NCBI GenBank assembly: GCA_021802685.1
Contig: JAJZRM010000009.1
Location: forward strand, 1 to 20,172
Direction of reading: 5' to 3'
Origin: Deltaproteobacteria bacterium
GTDB taxonomy: Bacteria; Desulfobacterota; Deferrimicrobia; Deferrimicrobiales; Deferrimicrobiaceae
DNA length: 20,172 nucleotides
Each line of letters opens with the position of its first letter. The stretch's first letter is position 1. This document shows, one piece after another, positions 15,300 to 20,172 of this stretch. The translations under genes were made by a program, and so were the position numbers. Below the pieces are notes generated by a model that saw nothing but the letters and a program-made list of their open reading frames with translations, was not told where the DNA came from and searched no databases.

Positions 15300-16111
15300 T
15301 TTGCCTTGCCGAACAGGGGGAGGTTTCCGGCCTCTTCGTCATCCGCGGCGATCCGATAGAAGCCCTTCTCCAGCCGTTCCTGCGCGAAGTCGAAATATTC
15401 CCGCACGACTTCGAAGCCGATGTACCGGCGCTTGTGCATCTTTGACACGACGGCGACCTGTCCGGAGCCAAGGAAAGGATCCATGACCACGTCTCCTTCC
15501 TCGCTGGTGTACGCAATGATCTTATCGATGAGCGCCGCGGGGAGTTTCGTCGGGGTCTTTTTGTCGCCGTGCCAATACTCGCGGGGGATGTTCCACACGT
15601 CCTCGAGATCCTGGTACCGGCGGCTGCCGCCGTTGTCGGCGCGTGCGTCCTTGCCGAACCGAGAGCTGTTCAGGAACTTCCGCTTCTTGTCATCCTTGCA
15701 GACGAACAAGCAGTGGTAGTGGGACGTGACGAACTTCCGCTTGCAGACGACGCCGAACTGGTACTTCCAAACGATATGGTTGACGGTGGTGAACCCAAGA
15801 TCGTCGATGGCGATGAGGATGTCCTTGAGGTTGTTCCAGCCGGAGAAGATGAAGAACGACCCGCTGTCCTTGAGCACCCGGTGGACTCCCTTCATCCATC
15901 GCATGGTGAACTCGGCGTACTCGGACACCCGAATCTCGTTGTACCCCTCCATGACCCGGCTTCCGGTCCGGTTGTAGTTCGAACGCTGTGCCTTGAAGTC
16001 GATGGCGAAGGGGGGATCGGTTATGACGAGATCAACGGACGCATCAGGGAGCTTGTTCATGCCTTCGATGCAATCCATGTTGTAGATTTGATCGAACGCG
16101 AGGAATTCCAT
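15296..16111 (-). CDS. Type II DNA methyltransferase, beta class (probably N6-adenine)
   Basis: About 271 residues from ATG 16111. The catalytic motif DPPF comes first (numbered from the GTG six bases upstream: 34-37, VITDPPFAIDF), then a target-recognition stretch, then KTPTKLP (187-193) and the SAM-binding DPFLGSGQVAVV (213-224) near the end. This IV-before-I order defines the beta class; DPPF suggests N6-adenine, but N4-cytosine methylation cannot be excluded. GAGG at 16117-16120 is five bases before ATG 16111, which favours that start over the GTG at 16117. It is the first gene of the operon with the nuclease, so protection would precede cutting. Transcription probably starts in the AT-richer gap shared with the divergent toxin-antitoxin operon. 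Confidence 0.92.
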   Translation of the reverse strand: MEFLAFDQIYNMDCIEGMNKLPDASVDLVITDPPFAIDFKAQRSNYNRTGSRVMEGYNEIRVSEYAEFTMRWMKGVHRVLKDSGSFFIFSGWNNLKDILIAIDDLGFTTVNHIVWKYQFGVVCKRKFVTSHYHCLFVCKDDKKRKFLNSSRFGKDARADNGGSRRYQDLEDVWNIPREYWHGDKKTPTKLPAALIDKIIAYTSEEGDVVMDPFLGSGQVAVVSKMHKRRYIGFEVVREYFDFAQERLEKGFYRIAADDEEAGNLPLFGKAK

Positions 16112-16249
16112 CGGCACCTCTTTTCCGTTTTCCGGATTCTAACACCGGGATGCGGGGTTGTTCCACCTCCTTCGATCAGGGACAATCCAAGATACGAAAA
16201 TCGGCTAATTCGGCAATAAAATCGACAATCCTATCGTTGCCTATTCATC

Positions 16250-16280
16250 ATAATGTGATAATGTGGCTACAATGGCTACA
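16250..16280 (+). repeat. Tandem and direct repeats upstream of vapB, likely autoregulatory operator
   Basis: ATAATGTG occurs twice back to back (16250-16257, 16258-16265), then TGGCTACA twice (16264-16271, 16273-16280). They overlap the predicted -10 and run up to the ribosome site. Toxin-antitoxin complexes usually repress by binding such repeats; binding here is inferred. Confidence 0.5.
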
Positions 16281-16283
16281 TCA

Positions 16284-16290
16284 GGGAGGT
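16284..16290 (+). promoter_or_regulatory. Strong ribosome binding site fixing the vapB start
   Basis: GGGAGGT lies five bases before ATG 16296. It rules out the upstream in-frame GTG at 16263, which falls inside the repeats. Confidence 0.65.
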
Positions 16291-16295
16291 CCGCC

Positions 16296-16577
16296 ATGCA
16301 TATCGTCGGCGTGAGGGAGCTGAAAAACCGGCTCACCCATTACCTGTCGTTGACGCGGCGCGGGGTGCCGGTCATCGTCACGGACCGGAACGAGCCGATC
16401 GCCGTCCTGCACGGCCTGGACCAGATCGAGGAGTCGGCCGGGACGCCGGAACGGCTGGCATCGCTCGCCCACATGAAACGCCTGCGGATGCCGGTCGATC
16501 CATCCCCTTTTTCGCCGGTTCGCCGTCCGCGCGGGGGAAGGAAAGCATCGGAAATGATCATCGAGGAAAGGCGATGA
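16296..16577 (+). CDS. vapB: Phd/YefM-type antitoxin of a VapBC-like pair
   Basis: 93 residues. The N-terminal MHIVGVRELKNRLTHYLSLTRRGVPVIVTD-type sequence is the Phd/YefM DNA-binding and dimerisation fold (x-L-x-x-x-L-x-x-Y pattern, then a beta-hairpin ending EPIAVLHG near 33-40). The C-terminal half is basic, probably disordered, and would wrap the toxin. Its stop overlaps the toxin start as ATGA, so the two are translationally coupled. The repeats upstream suggest autorepression. The Phd-type fold paired with a PIN toxin is a common combination. Confidence 0.87.
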   Translation: MHIVGVRELKNRLTHYLSLTRRGVPVIVTDRNEPIAVLHGLDQIEESAGTPERLASLAHMKRLRMPVDPSPFSPVRRPRGGRKASEMIIEERR

Positions 16578-17029
16578 TCTATCTCGACAGCAGCGCCCTG
16601 GTGAAGCGGTATGTCGCCGAACCCGGCTCCGAGGCGGTCGACCGGCTGCTCGCGGAACACCCTTATGCCGCCACATCCCGGCTGGCGCACCCGGAGATCC
16701 TTTCGGCGCTGAACCGGAAACACCGCGCGAGAGAATTCTCCGCCCGTGTCCTCAGAGAGATGATCGCCGCATTCGAATCCGACTGGGGAAAACTGTTCGT
16801 CCTCGAATTCGTCGAGGAGCTGTCGCCCTCCGTCAAACACGCCATCCGGAAGCATGCCGTCCGGGGAGCGGACGCCGTTCACCTTTCCTCGGCGATGTGG
16901 CTGCGGTCGGTTCTCAAGGAAGACGTGGTCTTCGCCTGTGCGGATGCGAAGCTGCTCGCCGCGGCGCGCGCGGAACGGCTCGTGGCGTTCGATGCCGGAG
17001 GACACTCTAACCCTTCCTCCCGCGTTTGA
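16574..17029 (+). CDS. vapC: PIN-domain ribonuclease toxin, VapC family
   Basis: 151 residues. All four acidic residues expected for a PIN active site are visible: D5 (MIYLDSSALVKRY), E41 (AHPEILSAL), D100 (RGADAVHLSSA) and D124 (FACADAKLLAAA). VapC toxins cleave structured RNA, often tRNA or rRNA, when the antitoxin is degraded. Nothing looks broken, so the toxin is probably active. The last residues (GGHSNPSSRV) lie inside a 9-base inverted repeat, so the C-terminus may have been altered by insertion of a repeat element. Confidence 0.9.
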   Translation: MIYLDSSALVKRYVAEPGSEAVDRLLAEHPYAATSRLAHPEILSALNRKHRAREFSARVLREMIAAFESDWGKLFVLEFVEELSPSVKHAIRKHAVRGADAVHLSSAMWLRSVLKEDVVFACADAKLLAAARAERLVAFDAGGHSNPSSRV

Positions 17030-17043
17030 AGCTAAGAGTGTCC
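17000..17043. repeat. 9-base inverted repeat across the vapC 3' end
   Basis: GGACACTCT (17000-17008) and AGAGTGTCC (17035-17043) are exact reverse complements with a 26-base loop containing the vapC stop; the outer flank stays partly paired, with CCCCC after the right arm. It may be a REP-like palindrome or a weak terminator between convergent genes; there is no good T run. Confidence 0.45.
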
Positions 17044-17059
17044 CCCTTTCGTAGCGTCG

Positions 17060-18646
17060 TCAACCCGTTGCGTCGCACGCCGGGTCGCCCCGCAGGCACG
17101 CCTTCCCCGGGTTCCCCTTCCAGTACAGCAGCAGGGCGTTTCCGTAGGAAGCGGCGAATGCGCCCCGCCGGTCGAACTCCGTCGACAGCCCGCACAGCGC
17201 CCGCACGGCGATCCCGAACAGGTCTTCCCTGTCCGCGTCCCTTGCGAACCGCATCAGGGCCGCCACTGCCTGCGCGTTGGGAGCGAACGGGTAGACCGGA
17301 GTCGAAAGGACCCCGAAATCGTCCGCCGCGGGACGGCGATCGATGAACCCCGCCGCTTCTTCCCGGTAAAGGTGCGCGACGGCGTACGAGAGCGCTTCCT
17401 CCGCGAACCGCAGGTAGTCGTCCTTCCCCGTGGCGTCGAACAGGTCGAGATACGCGGTCGCCACCGCGGCGTGGTCCGAAAGAAATCCGAACGGCGGATC
17501 CTGGGCGACGCCCGGGCGTTCGAGGAACCGCGCCTGGCCCGCTTCGCGGCGCCACAAGGAGTCGTGCAGGAAACCCGCCAGCCTTTCCGCCCGGGAAAGG
17601 AGGGAGTCGTTTCCCGCCTCCCCGCCGGAAGGGGGACCGAACGCCCGGTGCCCCGCGACGAGGGCCGAAACCATCCGCCCGTTGTACTCCGAGAAGACCG
17701 TCCGGTCGACCGCGGGGGGAAAGCGCCGCGCCCGCTCCGCCGCGGGAAGGGGGTAGTACGTCTCATCCGCGTCCTGGCTTCCGAAGAACGCGCCGGTGCC
17801 GGGATCGTACAGTTTCACGAAGAGGAACCGCAGGATGTCCCGCCCGGTTGTGAAAAAGGACGCGTCCTTCGTCCGCTCGTACGCCGCGGCGTACAGCGCC
17901 AGCAGCTCCGCGTTGTCCGACAGCATCTTTTCGTAGTGCGGGACGGTCCAATCCCTCCGGGTGGCGTACCGGAAAAACCCGCCCTCCACCGGGTCGAACA
18001 CGCCGGAGGCGCCCATCGTCCGGAGCACCCTGAGAAGGGTCTCCCCCATCTCCCGGTTTTCCTCGAGGAACCACGCATCCCTCAGGAAGGCGAGGATGTC
18101 GGTCACGGGGAACTTCGGCTCGCGGAAGAACCCGGGATGCACGGGATCGTACACGGAGAGCACGGAGTGCTTCACGAGGGGAAGGTCCTCCGGACGGGGT
18201 GCCGGCGGCGCCGCTCCGCGCTCCGCCGCGGGTTCCTCCGCTTCGGCCGCCTCTGCGCTCCGCAGGTACTCGTCGATCCGCTCGCGGTCCCGCCGGTAAA
18301 AATCGCGGCACTTTTCCAGGATGCCGGCCAGGGCGTCCGGGGGCAGGTACGTCGCCCCGGTCAGCAGCTTCCCGTCCGGCAGCAGCACCGCCGTGGTGGG
18401 CCATCCCCCCTGGTTGTACCGCTCGTTGATGTCCGGGCGGCGATCCGTGTCCACGCGAACGGATACGAAATCTTCGTTCAGCATCTTCACCACCCGGGGA
18501 TCGGCGAGGGACGTCCGGTCCAGCACGTGGCACCAATGGCACCACGTGGCCCCGATGTCGAGGAAGATCAGCTTCCCCTCCGCCGCCGCCCGTGCCAGCG
18601 TTCCCGGCTCCCATTCGTTCCATCGGACCCCTGCTTCACCTTCCAT
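17060..18646 (-). CDS. Thioredoxin-fold DUF255 / YyaL-like protein
   Basis: 528 residues from ATG 18646; CCCTCCC at 18654-18660 reads GGGAGGG on this strand, seven bases before it. The first ~100 residues are a thioredoxin-like domain with the family signature W35-CHWC-H (GATWCHWCHVLDRTSLADP), then VRVDTDRRPDINERY and GGWPTTAVLLPDG. The rest resembles an (alpha/alpha)6 barrel of the N-acylglucosamine 2-epimerase type: FREPKFPVTD, GGFFRYATRRDWTVPHYEKMLSDNAEL, and GFLSDHAAVATAYLDL. The biochemical role of the family is not established. It is shorter than the ~650-700 residues usual for the YyaL/SSP411 group, with the missing part spread out rather than a clean truncation. The stop lies 30 bases from convergent vapC. 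Confidence 0.87.
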   Translation of the reverse strand: MEGEAGVRWNEWEPGTLARAAAEGKLIFLDIGATWCHWCHVLDRTSLADPRVVKMLNEDFVSVRVDTDRRPDINERYNQGGWPTTAVLLPDGKLLTGATYLPPDALAGILEKCRDFYRRDRERIDEYLRSAEAAEAEEPAAERGAAPPAPRPEDLPLVKHSVLSVYDPVHPGFFREPKFPVTDILAFLRDAWFLEENREMGETLLRVLRTMGASGVFDPVEGGFFRYATRRDWTVPHYEKMLSDNAELLALYAAAYERTKDASFFTTGRDILRFLFVKLYDPGTGAFFGSQDADETYYPLPAAERARRFPPAVDRTVFSEYNGRMVSALVAGHRAFGPPSGGEAGNDSLLSRAERLAGFLHDSLWRREAGQARFLERPGVAQDPPFGFLSDHAAVATAYLDLFDATGKDDYLRFAEEALSYAVAHLYREEAAGFIDRRPAADDFGVLSTPVYPFAPNAQAVAALMRFARDADREDLFGIAVRALCGLSTEFDRRGAFAASYGNALLLYWKGNPGKACLRGDPACDATG

Positions 18647-18737
18647 GGCCTGGCCCTCCCATCCCATTCGATGAGCCGGGCGCCCCCGCGGGTTCCGGTC
18701 GAAATGCCGATGATCGGCGAACCCGGGGCGGCAGGGA

Positions 18738-19541
18738 TCAGGCGGCGTACTGGAGGTAGAAGCAGAGCCCCGCAAGCGCCAGGGTGTACGGGGCGAAGCG
18801 GTGGAAGCGACCCCGCACGACCAGGCGTTCCACCAGCATCAGGGCGAGGTAGCCCGTCACCATGGAAGCGATGAACCCCACGGCCAGGACGGATCCTTCG
18901 TGGAGGCGGGATACCCCGCCAAGGTGCGTGACCACCGCGCCCCCGAGGATCGCGGGAATGGAAATGAGGAAGGAGAACTTCGCCGCCCGGCGGGGAGCCA
19001 CGCCGAGGAGCAGCGCGAGGATGATCGTCGAGCCGGACCGCGAGAGGCCGGGGAACACCGCCGCCCCCTGGATGACCCCGATCGCCGCCGCCTCCCACCA
19101 TTCGATCCGGTCCGGATCGTCCTTGTGGCGGAACCGGAGATGGGTCAGGAGCAGCAGCATGGAGAGGACCAGGTACCGGGCGCCGATCCCCCCGTAGGTG
19201 AGCCCCGTCTCCACGGTCTTGTGGAAGGCGAACCCGATGACGCCGGTGGGGATCGACGCCACGATCGCGAGCCAGACGTCACGCCGCCCCCACGACGACG
19301 GCGCCGCCCACGGGTCGGGCCGGGCCCGGAACAGCGAGGAGAGGATGGCGGCGATCTCGGAACGCAGGAAAAAGCCGACGGCCGCCAGCGTTCCCAGGTG
19401 GAGCAGCAGGTCGAACGCCAGCTCCGGCTCCGTAAGGCCCAGGAGGTGCTGGGCGATGTACAGGTGCCCGGAGCTGCTGACCGGAAGGAATTCGGTGGCT
19501 CCCTGGAGCAGGCCGAGGAAGAGCGCCTGGAGAGTCGTCAC
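18738..19541 (-). CDS. uppP: Undecaprenyl-diphosphatase
   Basis: 267 residues, the usual length of UppP/BacA. Motif 1, QGATEFLPVSSSGH (near 13-26), and motif 2, PGLSRSGST, are both intact, and seven to eight hydrophobic segments are present. UppP dephosphorylates undecaprenyl diphosphate at the inner membrane so the carrier can be reused for peptidoglycan and other glycans; it confers tolerance to bacitracin when abundant. The GTG start at 19541 overlaps the stop of the phosphohexomutase gene as GTGA, so the two are coupled. The frame stays open upstream inside the mutase gene, but that part is a shadow. Confidence 0.95.
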   Translation of the reverse strand: MTTLQALFLGLLQGATEFLPVSSSGHLYIAQHLLGLTEPELAFDLLLHLGTLAAVGFFLRSEIAAILSSLFRARPDPWAAPSSWGRRDVWLAIVASIPTGVIGFAFHKTVETGLTYGGIGARYLVLSMLLLLTHLRFRHKDDPDRIEWWEAAAIGVIQGAAVFPGLSRSGSTIILALLLGVAPRRAAKFSFLISIPAILGGAVVTHLGGVSRLHEGSVLAVGFIASMVTGYLALMLVERLVVRGRFHRFAPYTLALAGLCFYLQYAA

Positions 19542-20172
19542 GCCCCGGCCGCCGACCGGGCGCGCGCCACGGCCGCTTCCATCACGGCGCGGATCCGCTC
19601 CACCGTTTCGTCGTCCCGCCCCTCGAACCGCAACACGAGCACCGGCTGGGTGTTCGAGGCGCGGACCAGCCCCCAGCCGCCGTCGAAGAGCGCCCGGATC
19701 CCGTCCACGTCGATGACCTCCCGCGCGAGGGGGCCGACGGCCTTCGCCACCGCCGCGACCACGCGAAACTTGACTTCGTCGGGGCAGTCGATCCGGATCT
19801 CGGGCGTGGACACCACGGGCGGAAGGTCGGCCAACAGGGCGCTCAACGGGCGGTCTTCCTTGGCCATGATCTCGAACAGCCGCGCGGAGGCGTAGATGGC
19901 GTCGTCGAAGCCCAGGTAACGGTCCTGGAAGAAGACATGCCCGCTCATTTCCCCCGCCAGCTCCGCGCGCTCCTGCTTCATCTTGGCCTTGATGAGGGAG
20001 TGCCCCGCCTTCCACATCACGGGGCGGCCTCCGCGGCGCGCGATGTCGTCGTAGAGGTTCTGCGACGCCTTCACCTCGGAAATGACCGCCGCCCCCGGCT
20101 TCCGGGAGAGGATCTCGCGGGCGAACAGGACGAGAAGGTAATCTCCGTAGATCACGTTGCCCCGCTCGTCCA
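19538..20172 (-). CDS. Phosphomannomutase/phosphoglucomutase family protein, C-terminal part (5' end beyond window)
   Basis: About 211 residues are visible; the gene enters from the right edge. The first residues, DERGNVIYGDYLLVLFAREIL, match the stretch that follows the metal-binding DGDGDR loop in alpha-D-phosphohexomutases, so the active-site serine and metal loop lie outside. GEMSGHVFFQDRYLGFDDAIYAS is the sugar-binding GEMSGH loop, typical of PMM/PGM (AlgC-like) enzymes. RASNTQPVLVLRFEG is the phosphate-binding loop of domain IV. The enzyme interconverts hexose 1- and 6-phosphates for envelope polysaccharides. GEMSGH favours PMM/PGM over the phosphoglucosamine mutase GlmM. Confidence 0.92.
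   Translation of the reverse strand, partial: DERGNVIYGDYLLVLFAREILSRKPGAAVISEVKASQNLYDDIARRGGRPVMWKAGHSLIKAKMKQERAELAGEMSGHVFFQDRYLGFDDAIYASARLFEIMAKEDRPLSALLADLPPVVSTPEIRIDCPDEVKFRVVAAVAKAVGPLAREVIDVDGIRALFDGGWGLVRASNTQPVLVLRFEGRDDETVERIRAVMEAAVARARSAAGA

Larger units (their letters stand above)
16112..16295. promoter_or_regulatory. AT-richer divergent control region of the R-M and toxin-antitoxin operons
   Basis: This 184-base gap is the longest non-coding stretch in the window. On the minus strand TTGCCG (16211-16216) and TATCTT (16189-16194), 16 bases apart, are a possible promoter for the methyltransferase. On the plus strand TTGCCT (16237-16242) and TAATGT (16259-16264), 16 apart, may serve vapB. 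A full Shine-Dalgarno-like AAGGAGGT (minus strand, 16165-16172) has no start codon at a usable distance. No C-protein gene is seen. Confidence 0.4.

Noticed and set aside
16263..16295. Earlier vapB start at GTG 16263
   Set aside because: It sits in the repeats and -10 region, while GGGAGGT is ideally placed for ATG 16296.
14646..17029. Insertion-sequence or integrase-driven island boundaries
   Set aside because: No transposase, integrase, attachment site or flanking direct repeat could be found by eye at either end.
18647..18737. Possible terminator or promoter in the uppP-DUF255 gap
   Set aside because: The short palindrome CCGATGATCGG and GC-rich sequence have no T run or clear promoter; only the DUF255 ribosome site is supported.
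19542..20015. Upstream extension of uppP to 425 residues
   Set aside because: The true gene starts with the first membrane helix at GTG 19541; the extension is a shadow of the phosphohexomutase.

Overview
The window is GC-rich and densely coded, and every gene stretch is bacterial. An LpxL-type acyltransferase, a soluble lytic transglycosylase, NagZ and an AmgK/MurU pair point to a Gram-negative with an outer membrane. Gene content and the GTG/TTG-rich starts would suit a high-GC deltaproteobacterial (Desulfuromonadota-like) or related lineage, but no marker gene settles the taxonomy. I saw no tRNA, rRNA, CRISPR array, integrase or transposase. No stretch longer than about 185 bases lacks a gene.

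Region 1 (1-5111) is lipid and envelope chemistry. A B12-binding-type radical SAM protein resembling the hopanoid C-3 methylase HpnR (31-1434, +) converges, with a 2-base gap, on a minus-strand operon. That operon runs acyltransferase -> radical SAM protein of the Tes/MJ0619 type (tetraether-lipid synthase family) -> ATP-grasp ligase, with overlapping stop/start codons.

Region 2 (5112-14587) is best read as a peptidoglycan-recycling locus. An oligopeptide-type ABC importer (lipoprotein plus two permeases, no ATPase here) is followed by NagZ. Facing it is a soluble lytic transglycosylase. Divergent from that is a three-gene operon: a TIM-barrel sugar isomerase of unknown substrate, AmgK (MurNAc/GlcNAc anomeric kinase) and MurU (MurNAc-1-P uridylyltransferase) with a left-handed beta-helix tail. 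Together they cover release, probable uptake, hydrolysis and re-activation of cell-wall sugars as UDP-MurNAc.

Region 3 (14588-17059) is an accessory insert with visibly lower GC. It has a two-gene type II restriction-modification operon (beta-class DNA methyltransferase and a PD-(D/E)xK nuclease I cannot assign to a family), then a divergent VapBC-type toxin-antitoxin pair preceded by tandem repeats. A 9-base inverted repeat straddles the 3' end of the toxin gene.

Region 4 (17060-20172, minus strand) returns to the core: a phosphohexomutase (5' end outside the window), UppP undecaprenyl-diphosphatase and a thioredoxin-fold DUF255/YyaL-like protein. UppP and the mutase again serve envelope precursor supply.
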